Source: Flavobacteriaceae bacterium UBA3478 (lineage in GTDB: Bacteria > Bacteroidota > Bacteroidia > Flavobacteriales > Flavobacteriaceae). From it: a stretch of 61,525 bases of DNA. Of the stretch, positions 43,903-53,050 are shown in pieces; within the stretch, counting starts at the first letter, position 1; each line of letters starts with the position of its first letter. Location: assembly GCA_002381155.1 (NCBI GenBank), contig DFQX01000049.1, positions 40,781 to 102,305 on the forward strand, given 5' to 3'. The notes under the pieces were generated by a model. The model saw nothing but the letters and a program-made list of their open reading frames with translations, did not search any database and had not been told where the DNA came from. The position numbers were made by a program, and so were the translations under genes.

Positions 43903-45435
43903 ATGAGCCCTCAAAGAAAGCGTCTTGTTGAAATAATGGACACCACCCTTAGGGATGGTGAACAAACCTCAGGGGTTTCATTTACCGCTGGTGAAAAACT
44001 AACGGTTGCTCAACTTCTCTTAGAAGAATTAGGAGTCAATCGAATTGAAATCGCCTCAGCCCGAGTTTCTAAAGGAGAGCTCGATGCGGTTAAACGAATC
44101 ACTGACTGGGCTTCAAGTAAAGGATATCTAGACCGAATAGAGGTGTTAACCTTTGTGGATAACGGAGTCTCATTAGATTGGATGAAGGATGCCGGTGCGA
44201 AAGTTCAAAACTTGCTCACCAAAGGTTCGATGAACCACTTAACGCATCAGCTGAGACAAACTCCGCAAGAACACTTTAGCCTTATCGCAGAAAATCTAAA
44301 AACCGCTGCAGCTAAGGGGATTACTTCTAACATTTATCTCGAAGATTGGAGCAATGGAATGCGCAATTCAAGAGAATATGTTTTTGAGTTCCTAGATTTC
44401 TTAAGCACCCAGTCGGTTTCGAAGATTTTACTACCTGATACCTTAGGAGTATTAACCCCTGACGAGACCTTCAGGTACTTAAAAGAAATTCTCGAACGCT
44501 ATCCAGGTCAACACTTTGATTTTCACGGGCACAACGACTACGACCTAGGCGTTGCTAATGCACTTGAAGCGGTACGCGCTGGAGTTCACGGTTTACACCT
44601 AACGGTAAACGGCATGGGTGAGCGAGCAGGTAATGCTCCGCTAGCTAGTGTCATTGCCGTTCTCAACGACTTTGAGCCTAGCGTTAAAACCGATGTGAAA
44701 GAAAAGGCCCTTTTTAAGGTGAGTCAACTGGTTGCTACCTTCAGCGGTTTTCATATTCCAGTAAATAAACCTGTAGTCGGTGCAAATGTATTTACGCAAA
44801 CCGCTGGCATTCACGCTGACGGAGATGCCAAAAATAACCTGTATTACAACGATCTACTCCCTGAACGTTTTGGTAGAAAACGTGCTTATGCTTTAGGAAA
44901 AACCTCGGGTAAAGCAAATATTGCCAAGAACCTCTCTACACTAGGGATTATCTTAAGTGATGAAGACCTCAAGAAGGTGACTGCTCAAGTCATTGCACTA
45001 GGAGACAAAAAACAGAAGGTAACATTAGACGATCTGCCCTACATCATCTCAGATGTATTAGGAGAATCAAGCTATGAGCAGCATGTTAAGGTGACTTCAT
45101 ACGTACTTACTCATTCAAAAGGACTAAAACCTTCGACCACGGTAAGTCTTCAAATAGGAGATGAAGTTCACGAAGAAATTGCATCAGGAGACGGTCAGTA
45201 CGATGCCTTTATCAATGCGGTTCGCAAAATCTATAAGAAGAAGCAGTTAGAACTTCCTAGACTTGTGGATTATTTAGTGATGATACCTCCCGGCAGTAAC
45301 TCTGATGCTCTTTGTGAAACTACCATTACTTGGAAGCACAACGATCGTGAATTTACCACTAGAGGGCTCGATGTAGATCAAACCGTATCGGCCATTAAGG
45401 CTACCGAAAAAATGTTAAATCAAATTACTACCTAA
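43903..45435 (+). CDS. LeuA/CimA-like synthase with C-terminal regulatory domain
   Basis: A DRE-TIM enzyme of 510 aa. The barrel (about 1-280) has DTTLRDGEQTSGVSF, DFHGHNDYDLGVANALEA and NGMGERAGNAPLAS. A linker and a LeuA-dimer-type allosteric domain (about 385-505) follow. The region that in leuA reads HTGIGTSDSH is here LLTKGSMNHLTHQL, so its acceptor keto acid probably differs from that of leuA. Candidates are citramalate synthase (acetyl-CoA plus pyruvate, for isoleucine) or a regulated second isopropylmalate synthase. Its place between leuD and leuB fits citramalate, since LeuCD and LeuB can carry that product to 2-oxobutyrate. It shares the TAATG junction with leuB. Confidence 0.82.
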   Translation: MSPQRKRLVEIMDTTLRDGEQTSGVSFTAGEKLTVAQLLLEELGVNRIEIASARVSKGELDAVKRITDWASSKGYLDRIEVLTFVDNGVSLDWMKDAGAKVQNLLTKGSMNHLTHQLRQTPQEHFSLIAENLKTAAAKGITSNIYLEDWSNGMRNSREYVFEFLDFLSTQSVSKILLPDTLGVLTPDETFRYLKEILERYPGQHFDFHGHNDYDLGVANALEAVRAGVHGLHLTVNGMGERAGNAPLASVIAVLNDFEPSVKTDVKEKALFKVSQLVATFSGFHIPVNKPVVGANVFTQTAGIHADGDAKNNLYYNDLLPERFGRKRAYALGKTSGKANIAKNLSTLGIILSDEDLKKVTAQVIALGDKKQKVTLDDLPYIISDVLGESSYEQHVKVTSYVLTHSKGLKPSTTVSLQIGDEVHEEIASGDGQYDAFINAVRKIYKKKQLELPRLVDYLVMIPPGSNSDALCETTITWKHNDREFTTRGLDVDQTVSAIKATEKMLNQITT

Positions 45436-46502
45436 TGAATTATACTATTGCACTGCTTGCTGGCGACGGGATTGGACCAGAAGTAACCGCCGAAGCTGTA
45501 AAAGTGAGCAACGCGATTGCTAAGAAATTCAGCCACGAACTGAATTGGAAACCTGCACTAACTGGAGCTGCTGCTATTGATGCAGTGGGCGATCCTTATC
45601 CGCCAGAAACTCATGAAGTTTGTGCAAGCTCTGATGCCGTATTATTCGGAGCAATTGGTCTCCCTAGATTTGATAATGATCCTTCAGCAAAGGTGCGTCC
45701 CGAGCAAGGATTACTTCGTATGAGAAAGCAACTGGGACTGTTTGCCAATGTGCGTCCAACCTTTGTTTTCCCATCGCTTATCGACAAGTCTCCTCTTAAG
45801 AGAGATCGTATCGAAGGAACCGACCTTGTTTTCGTTCGTGAACTTACCGGAGGAATCTACTTTGGAGAGCGCGGAAGACAAGACGAAGGTGAAACGGCTT
45901 ACGACACCTGTACGTACACTCGCGAAGAAATCATAAGATTAGCTCGCAAAGGATTTGAACTTGCGCGATCAAGGCGCAAGTCTCTTTGCTTAGTAGACAA
46001 AGCGAACGTACTAGAAACCTCTAGACTTTGGAGAGAAACCCTTCAAGGAATGGAGGCAGAGTACCCAGACGTAAAGGTAACCTACGAACTAGTAGATGCC
46101 GTTGCCATGAGACTTATTCAATGGCCTAGCGCATACGATGTTCTGATCACCGAAAACTTATTCGGAGACATCCTTACCGATGAAGCCTCTGTAATTTCTG
46201 GGTCAATGGGACTCATGCCTTCAGCATCTATCGGTTCAGAGGTAGCACTCTACGAGCCCATTCACGGTTCTTTCCCTCAAGCGACTGGCAAGAATATCGC
46301 TAACCCATTAGCAACTATTCTATCAGCTGCTATGATGTTCGAAATGTCATTCAATCTGAAAGAAGAGGCCGAACTCATTCGCTCAGTGGTGAATCAGTCT
46401 TTAGCTGACGGTGTGGTTACTGAAGACCTTGCTGACGGCGCAAAAGCTTATAAGACTTCAGAGGTCGGAGATTATTTGGTCTCGCTCATTGAAAAAGCAT
46501 AA
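45435..46502 (+). CDS. leuB: 3-isopropylmalate dehydrogenase
   Basis: An NAD-dependent beta-decarboxylating dehydrogenase of 355 aa. Typical parts are IALLAGDGIGPEVTAEAV, GLLRMRKQLGLFANVRP (substrate Arg residues), LTGGIYFGERG, DKANVLETSRLWRE, TENLFGDILTDEASVISGS and PIHGSFPQATGKNIANP. It produces 2-oxoisocaproate, the direct precursor of leucine. Its ATG overlaps the preceding stop by one base (TAATG), and a strong terminator follows. Confidence 0.97.
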   Translation: MNYTIALLAGDGIGPEVTAEAVKVSNAIAKKFSHELNWKPALTGAAAIDAVGDPYPPETHEVCASSDAVLFGAIGLPRFDNDPSAKVRPEQGLLRMRKQLGLFANVRPTFVFPSLIDKSPLKRDRIEGTDLVFVRELTGGIYFGERGRQDEGETAYDTCTYTREEIIRLARKGFELARSRRKSLCLVDKANVLETSRLWRETLQGMEAEYPDVKVTYELVDAVAMRLIQWPSAYDVLITENLFGDILTDEASVISGSMGLMPSASIGSEVALYEPIHGSFPQATGKNIANPLATILSAAMMFEMSFNLKEEAELIRSVVNQSLADGVVTEDLADGAKAYKTSEVGDYLVSLIEKA

Positions 46503-46514
46503 ATACTAAAAACA

Positions 46515-46542
46515 AAAAGGGCGCCGATGGCGCCTTTTTTTA
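46515..46542. terminator. Terminator between the leu and ilv operons
   Basis: GGCGCC (46521-46526), a 3-nt loop and GGCGCC (46530-46535) form a GC-rich stem flanked by an A run on the left and a T run on the right. The same structure therefore works on both strands for the convergent leuB and ilvC ends. Confidence 0.9.
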
Positions 46543-46560
46543 TGAATTCAATTGAAGTGA

Positions 46561-48027
46561 TTATACAATCTTCTTCATATCGGTCATTGCTGTTCTAAGC
46601 GTGGTTCCAATTGACTCGATAGGGTGATTGCGCAGAGCAGCATTCACTTCAATAAGTCTCTTGTTATCTACTCCGGTTGAAGCAACACCTTTACCAATGA
46701 CATCGGTATCAATGGTCTTCATAAAATCAGTAAGTAGTGGCTTACAAGCATGATCGAATAAGTAACATCCATACTCTGCCGTATCTGAAATCACTCGGTT
46801 CATTTCGTAAAGTTTCTTACGAGCGATGGTGTTAGCGATCAGCGGTGTTTCGTGAAGTGACTCATAATAAGCCGACTCTGATTTGATACCAGCGTCTACC
46901 ATGGTTTCGTAGGCTAATTCAACACCGGCACGAACGAAAGCGACCATAAGAATTCCATGGTCAAAGTACTCTTGCTCATCGATAGCGGCTGAAGTAGCTT
47001 CGGTTTTCTCAAAATTTGTTTCTGCAGTAGCTGCTCTCCAAGTAAGAAGGTTTTTATCATCATTTGCCCAGTCTTCCATCATTGTTGAAGAGAAGTGACC
47101 TGACATGATATCGTCCATGTGCTTTTGAAATAAAGGAGCCATAATGGTTTTTAGCTCTTCAGATAATTCGAAAGCTTTGATCTTAGCGCTGTTAGAAAGT
47201 CGATCCATCATATGGGTAATACCACCGTGCTTCAAAGCCTCGGTAATGGTTTCCCATCCGTACTGAATCAATTTCGCAGCATACGCTGGCTCGATTCCCT
47301 TCTCAACCATCTTGTCGAAAGAAAGAATAGAACCGGTTTGAAGCACTCCACAAAGAATGGTTTGCTCTCCCATTAAATCTGATTTCACCTCAGCAACAAA
47401 GCTAGACTCAAGTACACCGGCACGGTGTCCCCCTGTAGCAACTGCATATGCCTTTGCTTGTGCTAGACCTTTACCTTCAGGGTCATTCTCTGGGTGAACG
47501 GCGATAAGAGTAGGTACTCCGAAACCGCGCTTATACTCTTCACGAACCTCTGAACCTGGACTCTTTGGAGCAACCATAATTACCGTAAGGTCTTCTCTTA
47601 CTTGTGTACCTTCTTCAACGATGTTGAATCCGTGAGAATACGTAAGGGTAGCTCCTTGCTTCATGTGTGGCATAACCGCCTCAACAACTGCTGTGTGCTG
47701 TTTGTCTGGAGTAAGGTTTATCACTACATCCGCAGACGGAATAAGTTCTTCATAAGTGCCTACTTTGAAGTTATTCGAAGTTGCATTCACGTAAGAAGCA
47801 CGCTTTTGATCGATCGCCGATTGGCGAAGAGCATAAGAAATGTCTAGTCCTGAATCGCGCATGTTTAACCCCTGATTTAGTCCCTGAGCACCGCATCCTA
47901 CGATCACGATTTTCTTGCCCTCTAGAGCAGATACGCCATCAGCGAACTCGTCCGAAGACATGAAACGACATTTTCCTAGTTGAAGTAATTGCTCTCTAAG
48001 TGAAAGCGTATTGAAGTAATTAGCCAT
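46561..48027 (-). CDS. ilvC: Ketol-acid reductoisomerase, class II (long form)
   Basis: An enzyme of 488 aa that isomerises and reduces acetolactate and acetohydroxybutyrate with NADPH and Mg2+. The Rossmann motif is KKIVIVGCGAQGLNQGLN. Its length and duplicated C-terminal knotted domain place it in the E. coli-like class II rather than the 330-aa class I. Metal-site Glu/Asp residues lie in VKSDLMGEQTILCG. It is the last gene of the ilvD-ilvB-ilvN-ilvC operon, 2 nt after ilvN. Confidence 0.97.
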   Translation of the reverse strand: MANYFNTLSLREQLLQLGKCRFMSSDEFADGVSALEGKKIVIVGCGAQGLNQGLNMRDSGLDISYALRQSAIDQKRASYVNATSNNFKVGTYEELIPSADVVINLTPDKQHTAVVEAVMPHMKQGATLTYSHGFNIVEEGTQVREDLTVIMVAPKSPGSEVREEYKRGFGVPTLIAVHPENDPEGKGLAQAKAYAVATGGHRAGVLESSFVAEVKSDLMGEQTILCGVLQTGSILSFDKMVEKGIEPAYAAKLIQYGWETITEALKHGGITHMMDRLSNSAKIKAFELSEELKTIMAPLFQKHMDDIMSGHFSSTMMEDWANDDKNLLTWRAATAETNFEKTEATSAAIDEQEYFDHGILMVAFVRAGVELAYETMVDAGIKSESAYYESLHETPLIANTIARKKLYEMNRVISDTAEYGCYLFDHACKPLLTDFMKTIDTDVIGKGVASTGVDNKRLIEVNAALRNHPIESIGTTLRTAMTDMKKIV

Positions 48028-48029
48028 AA

Positions 48030-48560
48030 TTATTGGTTATTTTCTGTAAAGGAATTTAAAATTTTTGAAATGCCCATTGGGGCTTTGGTTACCGAAAGAC
48101 GGCCTGATCGAACAAATTGAAGTAATCCGAAAGGAGCCAGTTGCTCTCTTAATTGTTCAGTCTCGTGTCTAAATCCGGTCTTTTCGATAACAAAAAACTC
48201 AGGAGAAACGGTAACGATACTCGCATGACTCTGCTTTATGAAGTTTTGAATCTGGCGTTCCTCGAAAAGGAAGTTCGTCTTTACCTTATAAAGGGCAGTC
48301 TCTTGAAAAATCGTCTCCTCATCGGTATGATAAAAAGCCTTGATCACATCGACCTGCTTTTCAATCTGTTGAACGAGTTTTTTCACCTGAGGCTCGGTCA
48401 CATTCACAACGATCACAAATCGAAACACGTCTGTGATTTCAGAAGGGGAAGTGGTTAGACTTTCAATATTGATGTGTCTTTTTAAGAAAATCGCTGAAAT
48501 ACGGTTCAGTAAGCCAACGTTATTTTCTGAATAAATCGAAATAGTATAAGTAGTTGTCAT
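48030..48560 (-). CDS. ilvN: Acetolactate synthase small (regulatory) subunit
   Basis: A regulatory subunit of 176 aa with an N-terminal ACT domain (TYTISIYSENNVGLLNRISA, IFLKRHINIESL) and a C-terminal IlvH-like domain (about 85-165). It activates the catalytic subunit and gives valine feedback inhibition in characterised homologues. Its start overlaps the ilvB stop by one base (TAATG). Confidence 0.94.
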   Translation of the reverse strand: MTTTYTISIYSENNVGLLNRISAIFLKRHINIESLTTSPSEITDVFRFVIVVNVTEPQVKKLVQQIEKQVDVIKAFYHTDEETIFQETALYKVKTNFLFEERQIQNFIKQSHASIVTVSPEFFVIEKTGFRHETEQLREQLAPFGLLQFVRSGRLSVTKAPMGISKILNSFTENNQ

Positions 48561-50260
48561 TACTGTAAACGAATTTCATTAAGTGAAGCCCCTGTCGGAA
48601 TCATTGGGAATACATTGTCTTCCTTTTCAACCGCAACTTCTAAGAAGTACGGGCCTTCTGCGTTAATCATTTCTTCAATAGCAGCAGCCAAGTCTTTACG
48701 CTCGGTTACCTTCTGAGCTGGGATATGATATCCTTTAGCGATAGTAACAAAGTCAGGGTTGGTCATCTCAGTCGAAGCATAACGACGATCGAAGAACAGC
48801 TGTTGCCACTGTCTAACCATTCCTAAATATTCATTATTGAGAACTAGGATTTTAACCGCCACACCCGTTTGAAAGATCGTACCTAACTCTTGAATCGTCA
48901 TTTGATAGCCACCATCACCAATCACAGCAACTACTTGTCGATCGGGAGCTCCCATTTTGGCACCAATTGCAGCAGGCAAGGCAAACCCCATAGTACCTAA
49001 ACCACCTGAGGTTACGTTGCTTTTCGATCTCACAAATTCTGCATATCGACAGGCGATCATTTGGTGTTGTCCTACATCGGTTACAATAACGGCATCAGAA
49101 CCTGCTGCCTTATTCACCGCAACGATCACCTCTCCCATGGTTAAACCTTCTTTGGTTGGCTTTGTATCTTTCTCAATAACTACCTCGTATTCTTTGGCGT
49201 ATAATTCGTCAAAGCGAGCTAACCAAGGATCCAGTTTTTTCGGAGCTACTAGTTCAGTAAGTGCAGCAAGGCTTTGCTTACAATCACCTAGTACCGGAAA
49301 ATCGGCATGAACGTTTTTGTCAATCTCGGCCGGATCAATCTCGAGGTGTACTACCTCAGCTTGAGCAGCATAAGTGTCTAGTCTGCCAGTCACACGATCA
49401 TCGAATCGCATACCTACAGCGATAAGGACATCACATTCTTGAGTGAGCAGGTTAGGCGCGTAGTTTCCATGCATACCTACCATCCCCTTGTTGAGCGGAT
49501 GTGAAGTCTCCAGTGCTGAAAGGCCTAGGATTGTCCATACCGCAGGAATGCCTGACTTCTCTACGAATGCCTTGAATTCAGCCTCAGCGTTGCCGAGAAT
49601 TACTCCTTGTCCCCAAACAATCAGCGGTTGCTTCGCTTTATTGATTGCCTCAGCGGCTGCTTCTACTTGACTTTGATCTAAAGTCGGAACCGGCTTGTAG
49701 CTTCGAATACCCGTACACGGCTTATACTCAAAATCAAGCATACCGAATTGAGCATTTTTAGTAATATCGACAAGAACAGGTCCTGGTCGTCCAGATCTCG
49801 CGATATAAAAAGCACGAGCTAGAATTTCAGGAATCTCTTTTGCCTCAGTAACCTGATAATTCCATTTAGTGACCGGAGTTGAAATCCCAATGATATCTGT
49901 TTCTTGAAAGGCGTCAGATCCTAACAAATGTGAACCTACTTGACCCGTGATACAAACCATTGGGGTTGAATCAATTTGAGCATCGGCAATACCGGTGATT
50001 AAGTTGGTTGCTCCAGGCCCTGAGGTAGCTATTGCTACTCCAACTTTTCCTGAAGTTCGGGCGTAACCCTGAGCGGCATGAGTAGCACCTTGCTCGTGAC
50101 GGGTAAGCACATGGTGCAGATCGTCTTGAAATTTGTACAACTCATCATACACGGGCATAATCGCACCTCCTGGGTATCCGTAGATAAGATCTACACCCTC
50201 TGCGAGAAGGCAGCGAATAACCGCCTCAGCTCCACTTATATGCATAGCTTTTTCTTTCAT
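48560..50260 (-). CDS. ilvB: Acetolactate synthase large (catalytic) subunit
   Basis: A ThDP-dependent enzyme of 566 aa that makes 2-acetolactate from pyruvate, or 2-aceto-2-hydroxybutyrate with 2-oxobutyrate. The cofactor-activating Glu lies in VLTRHEQGATHAAQGYAR. The ThDP/Mg motif runs from VIGDGGYQMTIQELGT to VLNNEYLGMVRQWQQLF, and GSDAFQETDIIGI is also typical. It directly abuts ilvD (no gap) and overlaps ilvN by one base. Confidence 0.96.
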   Translation of the reverse strand: MKEKAMHISGAEAVIRCLLAEGVDLIYGYPGGAIMPVYDELYKFQDDLHHVLTRHEQGATHAAQGYARTSGKVGVAIATSGPGATNLITGIADAQIDSTPMVCITGQVGSHLLGSDAFQETDIIGISTPVTKWNYQVTEAKEIPEILARAFYIARSGRPGPVLVDITKNAQFGMLDFEYKPCTGIRSYKPVPTLDQSQVEAAAEAINKAKQPLIVWGQGVILGNAEAEFKAFVEKSGIPAVWTILGLSALETSHPLNKGMVGMHGNYAPNLLTQECDVLIAVGMRFDDRVTGRLDTYAAQAEVVHLEIDPAEIDKNVHADFPVLGDCKQSLAALTELVAPKKLDPWLARFDELYAKEYEVVIEKDTKPTKEGLTMGEVIVAVNKAAGSDAVIVTDVGQHQMIACRYAEFVRSKSNVTSGGLGTMGFALPAAIGAKMGAPDRQVVAVIGDGGYQMTIQELGTIFQTGVAVKILVLNNEYLGMVRQWQQLFFDRRYASTEMTNPDFVTIAKGYHIPAQKVTERKDLAAAIEEMINAEGPYFLEVAVEKEDNVFPMIPTGASLNEIRLQ

Positions 50261-51940
50261 TTATAAATCGGTCACACAACCTTTAGAGGCTGTTGAGACA
50301 TTTTTAATGTATTTGTATAAAACCCCACTTTCGAATTTGTATGGAGGTTGTTTCCACTTACTAGCACGCTCAGCAAGAACCTCATCGCTCAAGTGAACAT
50401 TTAAGGTATTGTCTTCGGCGTTAATTTCAATAATATCTCCATTCTCGATCAGTGCGATTGGGCCTCCTTCTTGAGCCTCAGGAACAATGTGCCCTACCAC
50501 GAAACCATGTGTACCTCCAGAGAAACGTCCGTCGGTAATCAGCGCCACCGATTTTCCGAGTCCAGCTCCCATAATTGCAGCGGTAGGCTTAAGCATTTCA
50601 GGCATTCCTGGTCCCCCTTTAGGCCCTTCATAACGAATCACCACTACCTCTCCAGGTTGTACCTCGCCGTCTCGAATACCATCATTTGCCGCATACTCTC
50701 CTTCAAAAACACGTGCAGGTCCTTTGAATTGAAGGCCTTCTTTACCAGTAATTTTTGCAACACTTCCTTCAGGAGCAAGGTTACCCTTTAAAATTCGAAT
50801 GTGCCCCGATTCTTTGATCGGCTGATTGACCGGATAGATAACGTCTTGACCCGCCTCTAGCGAAGGAACATCTTTTAGGTTTTCGGCTAAAGTCTTTCCT
50901 GTTACCGTCATACAATCGCCGTGTAACATATCATTCTCTAACATAAACTTCAGTACTGCAGGAACACCTCCTACTCGATGCAAGTCTTCCATTAGGTACT
51001 TTCCACTAGGTTTAAGATCAGCCAAGAATGGTGTCTTATCCATCAGTGTTTGAAAATCATCAATGGTAAAATCAATTTCTGCCGCTCTAGTAATCGCTAA
51101 AAAGTGAAGTACCGCATTCGTAGAACCTCCTAATACAGCAATCAGTCGAACTGCATTTTCAATGGATTTACGAGTAACAATATCCTTTGGCTTTAGGTCA
51201 AGCTCGATTAATTTTCTAACGGCAGCACCTATGCGCTCGCATTCTTCTTTTTTGTCAACGCTAACCGCAGGGTTCGAAGAGTTATAAGGAAGGGTCATTC
51301 CTAGGGCCTCAATAGCAGAAGCCATCGTATTGGCCGTATACATTCCACCACAAGCTCCAGCACCCGGACAAGCATTTTCAACCACTAAGTTAAATTCAGC
51401 CTCATCAATCTTACCGGCAACTTTCTCTCCCCAAGCTTCAAAGGCGGATACTACATCTAATTTTTTACTGTTATGACATCCAGAGGCAATGGTACCTCCG
51501 TAAACCATGATACTTGGACGATTCAATCGAAGCATCGCCATAAGTGCACCCGGCATATTTTTGTCACATCCTACCACAGGAATAACCGCATCGTAAGACA
51601 TGGCCTGTACAACCGTTTCAATAGAATCAGCAATTACATCTCTCGAAGGCAATGAAAAACGCATGCCTGGAGTTCCCATAGAGATCCCATCACTCACACC
51701 AATGGTGTTGAAGATTAGGCCTACAAGATCCGCACTTTGAACACCTTCCTTAATAACCACCGACAGGTCATTCAGATGCATGTTACAAGGATTGCCTTCA
51801 TAACCGGTACTCGCAATACCGACGAAAGGCTTTTTGAAATCTTCTTTGGTTAAGCCAATGGCATGCAACATTGCTTGTGCTGCGGGTTGGGTTGGATCCT
51901 GGCTAACCGCCTGGCTATATTTATTTAAGGGGGTACTCAT
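50261..51940 (-). CDS. ilvD: Dihydroxy-acid dehydratase
   Basis: An Fe-S dehydratase of 559 aa that makes the 2-oxo acid precursors of valine and isoleucine. Cluster cysteines are expected in GNPCNMHLND, VVGCDKNMPG and ENACPGAGACGGMYTANT. The C-terminal substrate region has TDGRFSGGTHGFVVGH with the catalytic Ser. It is the first gene of the ilv operon. Its upstream region holds two small hairpins, but no feature I recognise as a leader peptide or riboswitch. Confidence 0.97.
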   Translation of the reverse strand: MSTPLNKYSQAVSQDPTQPAAQAMLHAIGLTKEDFKKPFVGIASTGYEGNPCNMHLNDLSVVIKEGVQSADLVGLIFNTIGVSDGISMGTPGMRFSLPSRDVIADSIETVVQAMSYDAVIPVVGCDKNMPGALMAMLRLNRPSIMVYGGTIASGCHNSKKLDVVSAFEAWGEKVAGKIDEAEFNLVVENACPGAGACGGMYTANTMASAIEALGMTLPYNSSNPAVSVDKKEECERIGAAVRKLIELDLKPKDIVTRKSIENAVRLIAVLGGSTNAVLHFLAITRAAEIDFTIDDFQTLMDKTPFLADLKPSGKYLMEDLHRVGGVPAVLKFMLENDMLHGDCMTVTGKTLAENLKDVPSLEAGQDVIYPVNQPIKESGHIRILKGNLAPEGSVAKITGKEGLQFKGPARVFEGEYAANDGIRDGEVQPGEVVVIRYEGPKGGPGMPEMLKPTAAIMGAGLGKSVALITDGRFSGGTHGFVVGHIVPEAQEGGPIALIENGDIIEINAEDNTLNVHLSDEVLAERASKWKQPPYKFESGVLYKYIKNVSTASKGCVTDL

Positions 51941-51960
51941 CCTATTTCATTATTTCTAAC

Positions 51961-51984
51961 AGGTAAAAATACCTCTCGAAAGAG
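51961..51984 (-). promoter_or_regulatory. Two short hairpins in the ilvD leader
   Basis: In the minus-strand transcript, CTCT-TTCG-AGAG (51984 to 51973; a UUCG tetraloop) is followed by AGGTA-TTTT-TACCT (51974 to 51961), sharing 2 nt. They end 20 nt before the ilvD ATG. They may affect translation or message stability, but no attenuation leader peptide was seen. Confidence 0.3.
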
Positions 51985-52118
51985 CGCTTCCATACGCCGT
52001 CTAAAACATAATGTTATTTTCAAATTCTATTTTATATTTCAATCAATTGATTTTCAGTATTTTAAATAAAAAAGTTCTACAATATCCAAAATTTTCAATA
52101 GTCTCAATTTTTTCATCA

Positions 52119-52149
52119 TTGACCGCCTTGAACATCTTGTGTATCTTCG
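52119..52149 (+). promoter_or_regulatory. Candidate promoter of the PIG-L-like gene
   Basis: TTG (52119-52121), a 20-nt spacer and TATCTTCG (52142-52149) approximate the Bacteroidota -33/-7 pair with one change in TTTG. The ATG at 52172 is 22 nt downstream. The rest of 51941-52118 is AT-rich and also serves the divergent ilvD gene. Confidence 0.5.
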
Positions 52150-52171
52150 TTTTGTACTAAACCTTTAGTTC

Positions 52172-53050
52172 ATGAAAATTAAGTTCGCTATCGCTTTTAC
52201 TTTATTACTAGGTGTCAATTTATTCTCAGCCCAAACTACGAGAGTGTTTGGTGTAGCTCACCAAGATGATTGGCAACTGTTCATGAATCCTAATGTCGCT
52301 AACAGTATTCAGAGCCCTGAAGACAAGACCGTGATCATTCATCTTACTGCAGGAGAAGCTGGCTATGGAATGGGTAACGATGCCTTTTACAAAGCAAGAG
52401 AAGAAGGTGCCTTAAGAGCCGTTCGTTTTCTCTCGAATACAGCAGAGGATCGATCAAAAATTGGCGATGAGATGAGTCGAAGGGTAACCTTGGTTAGAAA
52501 CCATCCGATACTTACTTATACCTATCACAACACGGTAGTTTATTTTCTTCGACTTCCTGACGGGAACGCGGATGGTTCTGGATTTGAATTACACCAACAA
52601 AAAAGCCTCGAGAAATTCTATAATCGACAAGTAGTCGATTTTAAAGCCATTGACCAAAGCACTACATACACCAATAAGGAAGATCTATTAGGAACCCTAA
52701 AAGAATTGATTACTTCGGCTCACACAGGAACTCAATTAGAAATACACCTCAGCGAACTCAGCGAAGACTTAAATGTAGACGATCACTCTGACCATTTGAC
52801 GGCTTCACGTTTCATCAGTGAAGCAACGACTAATCAGTTCAAAGGAGAATTCTATTATTACATTAATTACCAGTCAGCGAATCTAGAAAGCAACCTTGAG
52901 CGATCAGAAATTTTGATTAACTCTGGAGCTTGGGGAGCCACCGCTTCTGGGCTTAGCGATCATAGACATGCCAGCCTGTGGGATGAATACCATACCACCT
53001 ATTTAGATCGCCAATATTATAGAGTTCTCCCTATAAGCCCTGGGCGCTAA
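52172..53050 (+). CDS. Secreted PIG-L-like deacetylase
   Basis: A protein of 292 aa with a signal peptide (MKIKFAIAFTLLLGVNLFSA) and the LmbE/PIG-L fold. The N-terminal zinc motif is AHQDDWQLFM in place of the usual AHPDDE, keeping the His and both Asp residues. The third ligand region reads DDHSDHLTASRF. Family enzymes remove acetyl groups from GlcNAc derivatives. LTAGEAGYGMGNDAFYKARE matches the T-x-G-E segment seen in the family. Its substrate is unknown. Its end overlaps the convergent M20 gene by 20 nt. Confidence 0.82.
   Translation: MKIKFAIAFTLLLGVNLFSAQTTRVFGVAHQDDWQLFMNPNVANSIQSPEDKTVIIHLTAGEAGYGMGNDAFYKAREEGALRAVRFLSNTAEDRSKIGDEMSRRVTLVRNHPILTYTYHNTVVYFLRLPDGNADGSGFELHQQKSLEKFYNRQVVDFKAIDQSTTYTNKEDLLGTLKELITSAHTGTQLEIHLSELSEDLNVDDHSDHLTASRFISEATTNQFKGEFYYYINYQSANLESNLERSEILINSGAWGATASGLSDHRHASLWDEYHTTYLDRQYYRVLPISPGR

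Noticed and set aside
51941..52118. Branched-chain leader peptide or T-box/riboswitch upstream of ilvD
   Set aside because: No short frame rich in Leu/Val/Ile codons before a terminator and no T-box core were seen; only two small hairpins are present.
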